From positions 31,735-95,734 of the forward strand of contig JAISMF010000064.1 in NCBI GenBank assembly GCA_031276865.1: a stretch of 64,000 nt of DNA, given 5' to 3'. This document shows, piece after piece, positions 38,558-48,154 of the stretch. Below the pieces are notes generated by a model, which saw only the letters and a list, made by a program, of their open reading frames with translations, was not told where the DNA came from and searched no databases. The stretch comes from Deltaproteobacteria bacterium (GTDB lineage Bacteria; Desulfobacterota; Desulfarculia; Adiutricales; Adiutricaceae). A program made the position numbers and the translations under genes. The first letter of the stretch is position 1. Every line of letters starts with the position of its first letter.

Positions 38558-39892
38558 ATGCCCGAACTAACCGAATTCGATTTGTCCATGGAACCCGAAC
38601 TGGTGGCGACCTTCGCCGTCGCCCGCCCCAAGAGCGAGGAGGGAAGCGTCGGCGGCGTCTACCGCACGGTGGGCGCTTTGTCGGCTATGAAAAACAAGGT
38701 CGCCACCAAGGGAGACCCCCGGGTCTTCCCCTTGAAGGAGGGGAAAATCCTTTTGGCCGACAACGACGACAAGGAGGCCCCCTTCAAGATCGTGAACGCC
38801 GAAAACCGCGCCAAGTGGGAAAGCGCGCCCAACCCCATATCCGGATTTTCGGAGCTTCGGGGACTGGCGAGCGTGGGCGACGACGCCTTCGGCCTCGACG
38901 GTGGAAAAGGGGGACTCGTGAAGTTCGACGTCTCCTCTTTCCCCTGGAAGGTCGCGAAAAGTTTTCCCTACCTAAGCTCCGTCAAGGGCGCCGAGGCCTC
39001 CGGCGAGCTTCTGGGGCTGGTGGGAAAACGCCTGGCCGTGGTCATAAACGAGGTTGAAAACCCCCAAACCCCAAAGGCCGTTTACCACCCCGCCAGGCTC
39101 GTCTTCGCGGATCCGGAAACTTTAAGCCCGCTTAAAGGGACCTTGAACGGAAACGCGGCCGAGAGCCTGCCTCTGGGCCTGAACGCGACCGCCATGGACG
39201 TCTATCAAGACCCCGCCACGGGGGCCTTCGATATCTTAGTGGCCTGCGCCGGGGGTCCGGTGGCTCGCGGCGAAAACCCCGATCCCGAGACCAACGGCGA
39301 AAAGTCCACCCTGGAATTGGCGACGGTGAGCTTCGCCGCGGACGGCGCCTGGAGCGCCTCCGCCAAAACCGTCCTCAAGGGCCTCCCCGAAAACGGCGGC
39401 AACATCCAATCCGTGGCCGTGAATCCCGTGAATGGGGCCGCCTTCCTCCTTCTCACCGGGCTTAAGGGGATCTCCTGGGAGACGAACAAAGCCAAGGTCG
39501 CCTGGGAGCTTTACTCCACCGGAATCGGCGTCCTGAAGCTCCACGAGCAGGCTCCGGTGAGCATCCTCGGGGTCCCGGTCCAAAAGAACGGCGCCGAATT
39601 CGACGAGGGCCGCCTCTGGGATCTGGTCCACAACAAGAAAAACGACGAGCTCTGGATGGCCCACGGCGACAGCATCTACATCTACCGCCTGAAAGACCGC
39701 GACCCCTGGGGGGATCCCGACGTCTTCTCCCAGGAGGACCTGAACCCGGCGGAGGGCGGAAACCTGCTCTCGTTCGCCGTCACGGTGGAGTCCCAGGTTG
39801 GGACGAGCGTAAAGGAGCTGCGAAGCTTCCCCAAGTTCCCCGTGGCCAGGAGGGCCATCTACTCCGACTCCCTTCGTTTCCTCGCCCTGTAA
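38558..39892 (+). CDS. Propeller-like protein of unknown function
   Basis: A 444-residue protein started at ATG 38558 with AAAGGA 6 bases upstream. I do not recognise it. There is no signal peptide or membrane segment. Repeated short beta-rich blocks, each with a small-residue turn (for example DPRVFPLKEGKILLADNDD, then GNIQSVAVNPVNGAAFLLL and DLVHNKKNDELWMAHGDSIY), suggest a beta-propeller scaffold of about six or seven blades, as in proteins that bind ligands or partners. The leader has two hairpins and a strong terminator follows at 39950, so it is a well-delimited single-gene unit with codon use like the core genes. Probably cytoplasmic and expressed; role unknown. Confidence 0.75.
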   Translation: MPELTEFDLSMEPELVATFAVARPKSEEGSVGGVYRTVGALSAMKNKVATKGDPRVFPLKEGKILLADNDDKEAPFKIVNAENRAKWESAPNPISGFSELRGLASVGDDAFGLDGGKGGLVKFDVSSFPWKVAKSFPYLSSVKGAEASGELLGLVGKRLAVVINEVENPQTPKAVYHPARLVFADPETLSPLKGTLNGNAAESLPLGLNATAMDVYQDPATGAFDILVACAGGPVARGENPDPETNGEKSTLELATVSFAADGAWSASAKTVLKGLPENGGNIQSVAVNPVNGAAFLLLTGLKGISWETNKAKVAWELYSTGIGVLKLHEQAPVSILGVPVQKNGAEFDEGRLWDLVHNKKNDELWMAHGDSIYIYRLKDRDPWGDPDVFSQEDLNPAEGGNLLSFAVTVESQVGTSVKELRSFPKFPVARRAIYSDSLRFLAL

Positions 39893-39949
39893 AGGAAAAC
39901 CCCCCGCTTTCGCGGGATTAAGGACCGCCCCCCGCTTTCGCGGGATTTC

Positions 39950-39980
39950 GGCCGGAATCGCGGGATTCCGGCCTTTTTTT
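39950..39980 (+). terminator. Strong Rho-independent terminator
   Basis: Perfect 10-bp stem GGCCGGAATC/GATTCCGGCC with a GCGG loop and seven T. The 3' arm plus T-run is duplicated directly after it (39985-40000), and a CCCCGCTTTCGCGGGATT unit occurs twice just before it. Confidence 0.9.
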
Positions 39981-40272
39981 CGCCATTCCGGCCTTTTTTT
40001 CGCCCCTCCCCCCCGAAAAAACCATAAAGAGACGGCGTCCTCGAGGGGAGGGTCCCAGGGCCGCCGGAAAAAGGGGGAAAGCCTCCGGAGCCCATCCGGG
40101 GCCCCGGAGGCTTCCCTAGGCGCCTTGTCTTTTCGCCCGGATTCTGCTTTATTTGTCCTTATGAAAAATTCCGGCCGCCCGAACGTGCCATCCAAGGGAG
40201 GCCCGTTCCCCGTCGTCCCCGTCCGGAAAGGGAGCGGGAGCGAAAAAGCGCGGTTTGAAAAACAGGGGGAAT

Positions 40273-41184
40273 ATGAACGACGCTAAAACAGCCTTCGTCT
40301 TTCCGGGTCAGGGCGGTCAGTTCGTGGGCCAGGGAAAGGCCTGGGCCGAAAGCTACCCCGCGGTGAGGGAGATCTTCCGCGCCGCGGACGAGGTGACGGG
40401 GAGGCCCATATCCAAGCTCTGCTTCGAGGGGCCCTTGGAGGATCTCACCTTGACCCTAAACCTCCAGCCGGCCATCCTGGCCGTGAGCCTGGCCGCGGCC
40501 AGACTGCATCTCGCGGCCGGCCGCCGGCCGGACTACACCTTGGGGCACTCCTTAGGCGAGTTCGCGGCCCTCTGCCTCGCGGGCGTCTTCGACGAGGCGG
40601 CGGCCTTCGATCTCGTGAACCAGCGGGCCGCCCTCATGCAGAAGGCGGCCATGGACTTTCCCGGCTCCATGGCGGCCGTTTTGAATCTGGACGTCCCCAC
40701 CCTGGAGTCCCTCTGCGAGCTGGCCCGCGCGGAGGGGACGGTGGTCGTCGCCAACTACAACACCCCGGAGCAGACCGTCATCTCCGGCACGTCCAGGGCC
40801 GTGGCCGCGGCCTCCCGCTTCGTTTTGGCCAAGGGCGGAAAGACCGTGCCCCTTCCGGTCTCCGGCGCCTTCCACAGCCCGCTGATGGCCGACTCCGCCT
40901 CCCGCTTCGCGGACATCCTGCGGGAGCTGGACTTTAAAACCCCCAAGATCCCCGTGGCGCCCAACACCCTGGCGGTTCCGACGACGGATACGGACGATCT
41001 CAAAAACGCCCTCATCCGGCAGATGACCTCGCCCGTCAGGTGGGTGGAGTCCGTGGAGGCTTTGAAGAACCTGGACGTGAAATTCTTCTACGAATGCTGG
41101 CCCAAGCCCTACGCGAACTCGCTCGTCAAAAAATGCCTCGGAAAGGAGCCGGGCTTCACCCTCGAGGCGGCTTCCCCCGCCTGA
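40273..41184 (+). CDS. fabD: Malonyl-CoA:ACP transacylase FabD
   Basis: A 303-residue cytoplasmic enzyme that loads malonyl groups from CoA onto acyl carrier protein for fatty-acid synthesis. ATG 40273 with AGGGGGA upstream is the right start. FVFPGQGGQFVGQG opens the protein. The nucleophile is in TLGHSLGEFAAL (Ser93) and its partner in SGAFHSPLM (His201), positions almost the same as in E. coli FabD. It stands apart from other fab genes. A perfect 10-bp hairpin follows at 41193. Length and motifs are typical for a stand-alone enzyme rather than a polyketide-synthase module. Confidence 0.94.
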   Translation: MNDAKTAFVFPGQGGQFVGQGKAWAESYPAVREIFRAADEVTGRPISKLCFEGPLEDLTLTLNLQPAILAVSLAAARLHLAAGRRPDYTLGHSLGEFAALCLAGVFDEAAAFDLVNQRAALMQKAAMDFPGSMAAVLNLDVPTLESLCELARAEGTVVVANYNTPEQTVISGTSRAVAAASRFVLAKGGKTVPLPVSGAFHSPLMADSASRFADILRELDFKTPKIPVAPNTLAVPTTDTDDLKNALIRQMTSPVRWVESVEALKNLDVKFFYECWPKPYANSLVKKCLGKEPGFTLEAASPA

Positions 41185-41192
41185 GGCCGAAG

Positions 41193-41216
41193 CGCCGCGG
41201 GCTTCCGCCCGCGGCG
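41193..41216 (+). terminator. GC-rich hairpin after fabD
   Basis: Perfect 10-bp stem CGCCGCGGGC with its complement around TTCC, 8 bp after the stop codon. No T-run follows, so it may be a pause or 3'-end stabilising hairpin rather than a true intrinsic terminator. Confidence 0.5.
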
Positions 41217-41311
41217 ATAATCCGGCGTCCCTCTCTTTTAGACTTTTTCCGGCGGCCCTTTTCCCCCAAAGCGCCTTCCCCCCCTTCCCATGAAAGGCCC
41301 CGACCGGCCCC

Positions 41312-43705
41312 ATGCCCGCCCGTAAAGACAGTTTCCCGCCCCGTGGAAAAAAGCCCCAGGCGGCCCCGCCGCCGGAGGCCCTGGAACCTTCCCCGCCTGA
41401 CGACTCTCCGCCGGACGACTCCGCCTTGAAGGGGCCGCCTTTAAAAAAGACCACCCCCAAAAGGCCTCTTTCGCGAAGGATCCTTTCCCTCCTCTTAAAG
41501 GGCTCCTTAGCCCTCGTCATCCTCTTCTCCCTCTTTTACATCGTCTTGGGCTTCTTTCCCGATCCCCTGGCCGGGGGTCCGGGGACGGACTGGAGCCTCA
41601 AGGTCTTGGACCGCGACGGAAGGCTCCTAAGGGAGCGCCTCGCCCCCCGGGCCGGCCGCCGGGATTTCACGCCTTTGGAGGGGTTCAGCCCCTATCTCGC
41701 GCGGGCGGTTATAACGGCCGAGGACAAACGCTTCCGCCTGCACCCCGGAGTGGACCCCCTGGCGCTTTTACGGGCGGCCGTTTTAAACTTCCGCCGGGGG
41801 GAGATAGTGAGCGGCGGCTCCACCATCACCATGCAGCTCGCCCGCATGACCATGGGCCTCTCCCCGGGGCCCCGCACCTACGGCCGCAAACTCAAAGAGT
41901 GCTGGCTGGCCCTGTTAATCGAGAGGCACCGGACGAAAGACGAAATTCTGGAAAGCTACTTGAACCTGGTGCCCACCGGGCGATTGAACACGGGTTTCGC
42001 CGCGGCCTCCCGGCGCTACCTGGGAAAGGATCCGCTGCGCCTCTCCCCCGCGGAGGCGGCCTTGCTGGCGGCGCTGCCGGCCTCGCCCGGGTCCTTGGAC
42101 CCCTACCTCCGGACGGAGAGGCTCCTTTCGCGCCGCGACTTCGTCTTGGAAAAGATGGCCCGCGGGGGTTTTCTGGACCCCTCCGAGCTCGCCCGGGCTT
42201 TAAACGAGAGTCCGGCCTTAAACCACGCTCCTCCCCCCCATCTGGCGCCGCACTTTTTAAGCCGCCTGGAGGAGCTCGCCGAGGGAAACCCGCCGGTCGG
42301 CCCCGGAACCGCGCTGAGAACCTCCCTGGATCTGGATCTGCAGACAACCGTCGAAAAGCTCGCCCGAGAGACCGTGGCGGAGCACCGGGGCCGGGGCCTG
42401 GAACAGACGGCCGTCTTGGTCATGAGCCTTCCGGACAGGGAGATTTTGGCCTGGGTGGGATCCGGAGATTTCCACAACCCCCGGGACGGACAGGTGGACG
42501 GGGTGCTGGCCCCCAGGCAGCCCGGATCCGCCTTGAAACCCTTCGTCTACGCCCTGGCCTTCGACACGGGCCGCTTGGGGGCCTCGTCCATGTTGGAAGA
42601 CGCTCCGGCCGACTTCGCCGGAGCGGGCGGGGTCTTTTCGCCCCGGAACTATTCCGGCGGCTTTTCCGAAAAAGCGAGCGCCAGGACGGCCCTGGCCAGC
42701 TCCTTAAACGTTCCGGCCGTGAACCTCGTCCGCCTCCTGGGCTCCCGGGAGGTGCTCGCGTATTTTAGGGAGCTGGGGCTCGACACCCTGACCGCGGATC
42801 ACGGCCACTACGGCCTCGGCTTGGCCCTGGGGGACGGAGAGGTGAGCCTCCTCTCCCTTTCCCTGGCCTACGCCGCCCTGGCTGACGGAGGGATCCTCGC
42901 CCCCCCGCGCCTGATTATCGACCCCGAAGCCCCCTCCCCCCCTCCCCGCCGGGTCATGAGCCCGGAGGCCGCCTTTCTGGTGACGGACATCCTCAATGAC
43001 GATCGGGCCAGGATCCTGGGCTTCGGCTCCGGCGGGGTTTTGGACACCCCCTACCCGAGCGCGGTCAAGACCGGCACCAGCTCCAACTTCCGGGACAACT
43101 GGTGTTTGGGCTACACGGATAAATACCTGGTGGCCGTCTGGGCCGGAAACTTCGCCTCCCGGCCCATGAGCCGGGTCTCCGGGGTGAGCGGAGCCGGAAA
43201 GCTCTGGCGCTCGGTCATGGACATCCTGGCGGAAAGGGGGACGCCCCTTTCCCCGCGGGTCCCCCGGGGAATCCTGCTCACGGCCGTCTGCCCCGTCTCG
43301 GGGCTGCCGGCCGGAAAAAACTGCCCCAACCGGGCCCTGGAGTACTTCCTCAGGAAGTTCCCCCTCCCCGAACCCTGCGACCACCTCCGGATGGAGGCGT
43401 ATCCGGTCCTGGGAAAAGCGGAGGGTTTCAGGCTCCTCAGCCCCCTTTCCGGCGAGATCTACGCCTACGACCCCGGTCTGCCTTCCGAGCAGCAGCGCTT
43501 GAAAGCCCTGGCCCAGAGCGGGCCCGGGGTGGTGGAGGTGGTGTGGATCCTTAACGGCGAGGAGATTTCCCGAACCGCGGCCAAGGAAGGGGCCCGCCCC
43601 TCCATCCTCCTCCCCCTCGCCAAAGGGGCCAACCGTCTGGAGATCCTAGGCGTGAGGGAAGACGGGGAGCCGCTGCGGGATCGCGCGAGCTACCTCGTGA
43701 AGTAG
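41312..43705 (+). CDS. pbpC: Penicillin-binding protein 1C
   Basis: A 797-residue bifunctional peptidoglycan synthase anchored in the inner membrane. A Pro-rich cytoplasmic tail (about 60 residues) leads to one membrane helix (LLKGSLALVILFSLFYIVLG). The glycosyltransferase domain has ITAEDKRFRLHPGVD with the catalytic Glu, and GGSTITMQLARM. The transpeptidase has SALK (Ser406), SLN and KTGTS (Lys586). The C-terminal region ILLTAVCPVSGLPAGKNCPN is the PBP1C-specific BiPBP_C domain, which separates it from PBP1A/1B. The partner alpha-2-macroglobulin gene usually found beside pbpC is absent. The start codon lacks a clear ribosome site. Confidence 0.92.
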   Translation: MPARKDSFPPRGKKPQAAPPPEALEPSPPDDSPPDDSALKGPPLKKTTPKRPLSRRILSLLLKGSLALVILFSLFYIVLGFFPDPLAGGPGTDWSLKVLDRDGRLLRERLAPRAGRRDFTPLEGFSPYLARAVITAEDKRFRLHPGVDPLALLRAAVLNFRRGEIVSGGSTITMQLARMTMGLSPGPRTYGRKLKECWLALLIERHRTKDEILESYLNLVPTGRLNTGFAAASRRYLGKDPLRLSPAEAALLAALPASPGSLDPYLRTERLLSRRDFVLEKMARGGFLDPSELARALNESPALNHAPPPHLAPHFLSRLEELAEGNPPVGPGTALRTSLDLDLQTTVEKLARETVAEHRGRGLEQTAVLVMSLPDREILAWVGSGDFHNPRDGQVDGVLAPRQPGSALKPFVYALAFDTGRLGASSMLEDAPADFAGAGGVFSPRNYSGGFSEKASARTALASSLNVPAVNLVRLLGSREVLAYFRELGLDTLTADHGHYGLGLALGDGEVSLLSLSLAYAALADGGILAPPRLIIDPEAPSPPPRRVMSPEAAFLVTDILNDDRARILGFGSGGVLDTPYPSAVKTGTSSNFRDNWCLGYTDKYLVAVWAGNFASRPMSRVSGVSGAGKLWRSVMDILAERGTPLSPRVPRGILLTAVCPVSGLPAGKNCPNRALEYFLRKFPLPEPCDHLRMEAYPVLGKAEGFRLLSPLSGEIYAYDPGLPSEQQRLKALAQSGPGVVEVVWILNGEEISRTAAKEGARPSILLPLAKGANRLEILGVREDGEPLRDRASYLVK

Positions 43706-43991
43706 AAATTCCCCGCCTTGAAAGGGCGAAGCCGGAGGGGAACCCCAGGGAGGAAAACCCGCGGCGGGCGAAGCCGGAGGCGGATCTGAAATTCCGGTGG
43801 TTTTTTCGCGGGGCATCCTCTATATTTCCGTGGTAATTTTTTTCCGGCCGCCCCGTCACGCCGAATTCCCTTCGCGTTTTCCCAAGTGCTCTCCGCCCCT
43901 CCCCACCTTGAGGATCCAAGGCGCCTTTCCGGCCCTCGGATCCCTCCCGGCCGCGCCAATCCGGCCTGGCCGCCCTCCGGATTACCCCCTT

Positions 43992-46157
43992 ATGATCCCA
44001 TGGCCCGAACACCCGGCATTCGATCTCCCCGCCTTCGACGCTCCGAGGGAGGACGGCCGCAGAAAAACCGGCGGCCCGAAAAACGCCCCCGTCAAAGGCT
44101 CCGATCTCTTGAGCCTTCCGCCGCTTAAATACGCCGACCGCCGCCATGTCTCCCCCTTGTCCGCCGCCGTGGACGGCGGCGAGCTCTTCTTCCAGGGGGT
44201 GGTGACCCGGATATTCGAAAAGACCGCCCGGACGGGAAAGCCCTTTCTCTTAGTGAAGATGGAGGACCAAACCCCTCCTCCGGCCAGCTGCGGGCTCTGG
44301 TTTTTCAACGGGGTGGACTTCCTAAGGAAAAGATTCGCGCCGGGAAAGAGACTGGCCGTCCACGGGACGGCCGCCTTCAAAGCGGAAACGGGCTCCCGCT
44401 TCAAGCCCGAGGCCATGTTCACGCACCCGGACGTCTTCGACCTCCTCTACCACAAGCCGGAGGATCTCTTAGGCGTCTTTCCGGTCTACGGCCCCTTGAA
44501 GGGCGTGAAACCCGCCCTAAGGAAAGAGAGGATCGATAAGATCCTGGATTTGTGCCAATCCCCCGAAGGGCCGCCAAAGGTTCTTCCCGCCGGATTTCTG
44601 GAAAAGCACTCCCTCAAGGACCCGACCATTCTGATTCAGGAGCTCCACCGCCCCCATTTCCCATCGGGCGAGGAGCCGCCGCCGCCCAAGGAGAGTCCGG
44701 CCTTTCGGGAGCTCTCGCTTTTGGAGCTGGTTATCTGGCGCTACCTCATATTGAGGGAAAAGGAGAGGCGCCAGGGCGTGGTCAAAAGGAGCCGCCCGGA
44801 CTATTCACCGGGTCCGGCGGCCGAGTTCGTGAAGCTTCTTCCCTTCGCCCTCTCCGCGGAGCAGATCAGGGTGACGGACGAGATTCGCCGCTCCTTGAAA
44901 GACCCATCCCCGGCCAACCGCCTGCTCCAAGGCGAGGTGGGCTCGGGAAAGACGGCGGTGGCGGCCGAACTGCTCTTCGAGAACGCCGCGGAAGGCAGGC
45001 AGGGCGCCCTCATCGCCCCCACGGAGCTTTTAAGCCGCCAGCACTACGACTTCCTCAAGCCCTACGCGGATAAGCTCAAGGTCCCCCTGGTCCTTTTAAC
45101 CGGCTCCACCCCGGCCGCCGAAAGGCGGACCGTTTTGCGCGAACTCGAAACGGGGATGGCCAGGATCGCGGTGGGCACCCAGGCCCTTTTAAGCCCCCGC
45201 GCCGTTTTCCGGAACCTCACCTTGGCGGTGGTGGACGAGCAGCACCGCTTCGGGGTGCGGCAAAGGATGGCCCTGCGCCTGAAAAACCCGGAGGTGGATT
45301 TGGTGGCCCTCTCCGCCACCCCCATCCCCCGCTCCCTCGCCCAGGCCCTTTACGGCGACATGGACATAAGCTCCATGCGGGGGACCCTCCCCGGAAGAAT
45401 GACCCCCGAAACCCGGGTCTTCGGCCGGAACGAAAGAAGGGAGGCCTACGCCCTTTTCGCCAAACTCGCCGGGGAGGGCGGCCAGGCCTTCGCGGTGAGT
45501 CCCAGGATCGGAAAAGAGGATGAGGACCAAGACGAAGAGGACGCCGCCCCCCAGGCGAGCCGCGGACCCTCCTTGGCCGAGATGGAAAAGGAGATCCGCC
45601 TTTCCTCCCCGGGGCTGAGAATCGGCACCCTCCACGGCCGCCTGGAGACCCTGTACCGCTCCGAGGTCATGGACCGCTTTAAAAAACGGGACCTGGACGT
45701 GCTCCTTTCCACCACCATCGTGGAGGTGGGCGTGGACGTCCAGGGGGCGACGGTCATGTTGATCGAGGGCGCGGAAAACCTGGGCCTGGCCCAGCTCCAT
45801 CAGCTGAGGGGGAGGATAGGCCGCGGCGGCGGAAGGGCCACCTTGATCCTCGTCCCCCACGCCGAGCCCTCCTCCAACGCCCTCGCCCGTTTCGCGGCCT
45901 TGACCGGAGGGGCCGACGGCTACGCCCTGGCGGAACTGGATCTGAACTTGCGGGGCCCGGGGGAGGAGCTGGGTCTACGGCAGTCGGGCTGGCCGAAATT
46001 CTCCTTCTGCCGCTTTCCCCGGGACTTGAGCGAACTCCCCCGGGCCGAGGCCTTGGCCGAGGATCTTAAAGAATTCGTATCCGAGTTTTCCGAAGATTTC
46101 CAAAAGGGCCTGAAGCGGCTGGGGGAATCCCTCGCCGAGGCCGCCTTGGGGGTGTGA
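43992..46157 (+). CDS. recG: ATP-dependent DNA helicase RecG
   Basis: About 721 residues from ATG 43992; a longer open frame begins at 43797 but its first 65 codons are not RecG-like. RecG remodels stalled forks and Holliday junctions. The wedge/OB region (FQGVVTRIFEKTARTGKPFLLV) is followed by the helicase: LLQGEVGSGKTAVAAELL (P-loop), VVDEQHRFGVRQR (motif II DEQH, diagnostic), LSATPIPRSLAQALYGDMD (motif III), and HQLRGRIGRGGG (motif VI). A Glu/Asp-rich insertion (KEDEDQDEEDA) sits before the second RecA domain. It lies 286 bp after pbpC. Normal length and fully conserved motifs indicate an active enzyme. Confidence 0.93.
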   Translation: MIPWPEHPAFDLPAFDAPREDGRRKTGGPKNAPVKGSDLLSLPPLKYADRRHVSPLSAAVDGGELFFQGVVTRIFEKTARTGKPFLLVKMEDQTPPPASCGLWFFNGVDFLRKRFAPGKRLAVHGTAAFKAETGSRFKPEAMFTHPDVFDLLYHKPEDLLGVFPVYGPLKGVKPALRKERIDKILDLCQSPEGPPKVLPAGFLEKHSLKDPTILIQELHRPHFPSGEEPPPPKESPAFRELSLLELVIWRYLILREKERRQGVVKRSRPDYSPGPAAEFVKLLPFALSAEQIRVTDEIRRSLKDPSPANRLLQGEVGSGKTAVAAELLFENAAEGRQGALIAPTELLSRQHYDFLKPYADKLKVPLVLLTGSTPAAERRTVLRELETGMARIAVGTQALLSPRAVFRNLTLAVVDEQHRFGVRQRMALRLKNPEVDLVALSATPIPRSLAQALYGDMDISSMRGTLPGRMTPETRVFGRNERREAYALFAKLAGEGGQAFAVSPRIGKEDEDQDEEDAAPQASRGPSLAEMEKEIRLSSPGLRIGTLHGRLETLYRSEVMDRFKKRDLDVLLSTTIVEVGVDVQGATVMLIEGAENLGLAQLHQLRGRIGRGGGRATLILVPHAEPSSNALARFAALTGGADGYALAELDLNLRGPGEELGLRQSGWPKFSFCRFPRDLSELPRAEALAEDLKEFVSEFSEDFQKGLKRLGESLAEAALGV

Positions 46158-46887
46158 GGGAAAAGCAACCCAACCACAATATATTGCGGCCAATCAGCGA
46201 AAGAAACTATTTTTTAGAAGCGCCCGGTAATTCCCGGGAAAGTTTCCCGCGTCTTTTCCCGAAGTTTGACCCTCCTTCCCAGTGCGAATCGCGGCGCGCT
46301 CGATCACGCGCCGCCACATACGCCGCGTTTCAACTTCAGTTCCAATACGGGTGAAGGGTCTTTAAGTAAAGATTGACGCATCCCCAAAAAATCCACGCTG
46401 TATGTAAACTTTGAAACAACACACTTTATAGAGCGTAGCATATTATAATTTATTCTAGATGGTGTATGTTATCTCTGATTTTACAGCCAGAATTTTCGCG
46501 CGCGCGTCAAGATCAACCAATATAATATATCCTTATAATACTTTTAAATATATATGGCAGCTATTCCGCGGACAGGAACCAACTCCGCGGGCCGCGGCCA
46601 GCCGCGTTTGGGAAGGCGCCGGTTCCGTAGGGAGGACGTCTTTCGGAGACTCGCGGCGAGAAACCCAGGCCGGAGGCGTCTGAAAGCGCCCGGGCGCCAG
46701 TTTCTGGGCGGCGTAAAACGAGCGGAGGGAACCGGCCTCGGGCGAACCCATGTGGGGGGAAGGGCGGTGGCGGTTTTCCGCCTTTCCGAATCGCTTTACG
46801 GGGCGAGAGAGGCCCGGGGCGTCCTTAAGCGAGTCCTGTCGGTCCTTCCCCGCCCCGGTCGCTGGAGACGCCGAATGGGGGGCGGCG
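46158..46887. other. Intergenic DNA before the Rpn relic
   Basis: About 0.73 kb, first AT-rich (46370-46560), then GC-rich. It holds the first copy of an AT-rich element (46424-46476) that resembles one upstream of thiM. No gene is supported. Confidence 0.4.
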
Positions 46888-48154
46888 GCTAAGAGACGGC
46901 CGGATGTTTTTCCGCTTTGATTTCTTCGTGGATCGCTTCGGTGAAAAAAAATACGAATTTTAGAGAGTCTTTTCCACTCCGCCAGGGTATTCACCGTGGC
47001 CGCCCTCCGTGGCGGCTAAAAAAAGCCTTCACCCCTTGAATAAGAGCGTGTTTTGGAGCATCACGCTTTTAGCGGACGCGGCCCCGGACCGCTCTTTAGC
47101 TCGGGACGCCGGAAAGAAGAAGCCCCCCCGATGAGCGCGAAAGACGAGGCAAAATATCGCCCCTTAACAAGCGACGGCTTATTTGATCTTGTATTTCACG
47201 GCAAAATTTCTCTTAATTTTTTGTTAGATTTTGTTCGGGAAACATTATTATACGCCGAAACAACCCGAGGAACGGACGTGGAAAACGCGTCGGAGAATCG
47301 TCGATCTTCAACTCCTAGGCTCCTAGGTCCTGGGCTTTCAGTTTTTAAGCCCTGTAATACGGGGACGAAACAGCGATGAAAAAACGGCGATATTGGACGG
47401 TCGCGCCAAATGCCGCGTTTGATCGTTTCCCTGGAAATGCGGGTTGCGGGATGCGGGTTAAGGATAAAGATAAAAATTTTTCTAACAGGCGTGTCATCGA
47501 TTTGGCGAAGTTAATCGTTTAGCAGGCTGTCAAAGGTACGCCCGTCCCTAAGAAATCGCTATCTTCGATATTGGTAGGCGTGACAAATTTTAATCTTTAC
47601 GGAACAGATCCTAAATTTTCTTTCTTCACATTGACCGATTTTAGACACCGCGACCGCGTCGCTTCAATCATCGCTATGGAGCTGCCAAAAGCGCCAGGAT
47701 AAGAGGATTTGATCCTTGAATGCAATGATATAAAACACGCGCCCAAACCGCTCGGATGGATGCTTGTGTTTAAAGCGAACCGCGTGGAGGAAGTTATGAA
47801 AACAGTCGAGGGAGACCCTGCTCTTGAAAGCCTGCGGATATTCTCAAAAATATGACCGCCAACGATATTCACGCGCTTATGGAGGACAGGATTCGGGCTG
47901 AAAAAAGTTAGCCGAAGAGAGAGGGATCCGGAAAGGCGACGGAGGGAGGCGGATCGCGGTGGCCAAAACCATGCTTGAGGACAATTTCGAGCTGAAAGCG
48001 ATCGCGAAGGTCAGCGGTTTAAGCATGAAAGAAATATCCGCGCCCTGGGACGGGAAGAATCTGAAATTGGACGATTGACGCCCGCGTCCCTCTTTAAGAC
48101 GAGTTTATGATAACCCGCGGGCGAGTCTCGTCTCAATCAACGGAGGCGGACGCG
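46888..48154 (+). repeat. Repeat block A (inverted partner at 53778-55010)
   Basis: About 1.27 kb that is collinear with block B in inverse orientation: the 5' flank (the GGCCGTCTCTTAGC region), about 140 bp of upstream DNA, the decayed Rpn-type gene, and the 3' flank ending CGTCTCAATCAACGGAG. The best-conserved stretch is at least 40 bp, around 47914-47957, almost identical to 53976-54019. The element has a fixed unit with conserved non-coding ends, as expected of a mobile element. Confidence 0.8.
47131..48078 (+). pseudogene. Decayed Rpn/PD-(D/E)XK-family transposase-like gene, copy A
   Basis: The N-terminus is intact (MSAKDEAKYRPLTSDGLFDLVFHG, then NFLLDFVRETLL). After about 60 codons the frame is lost. 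Pieces recognisable in other frames are RVIDLAKL, GVTNFNLYGTDPKFSFFTLTD, IIAMELPKA, the EVMKTVEGDPALES segment, LAEERGIRKGDGGRR and the C-terminal AIAKVSGLSMKEI, which is the usual ending of Rpn-type recombination-promoting nucleases. The order and spacing match the family. In-frame stops and shifts make it a pseudogene. Copy B lies at 53.86-54.74 kb. Confidence 0.75.

Noticed and set aside
46533..46994. Minus-strand protein of 153 residues, with a similar frame at 54938-55258
   Set aside because: Similarity between the two is confined to about 26 codons and comes from the shared 5' flank of the Rpn-type repeat blocks; beyond that the frames diverge completely.
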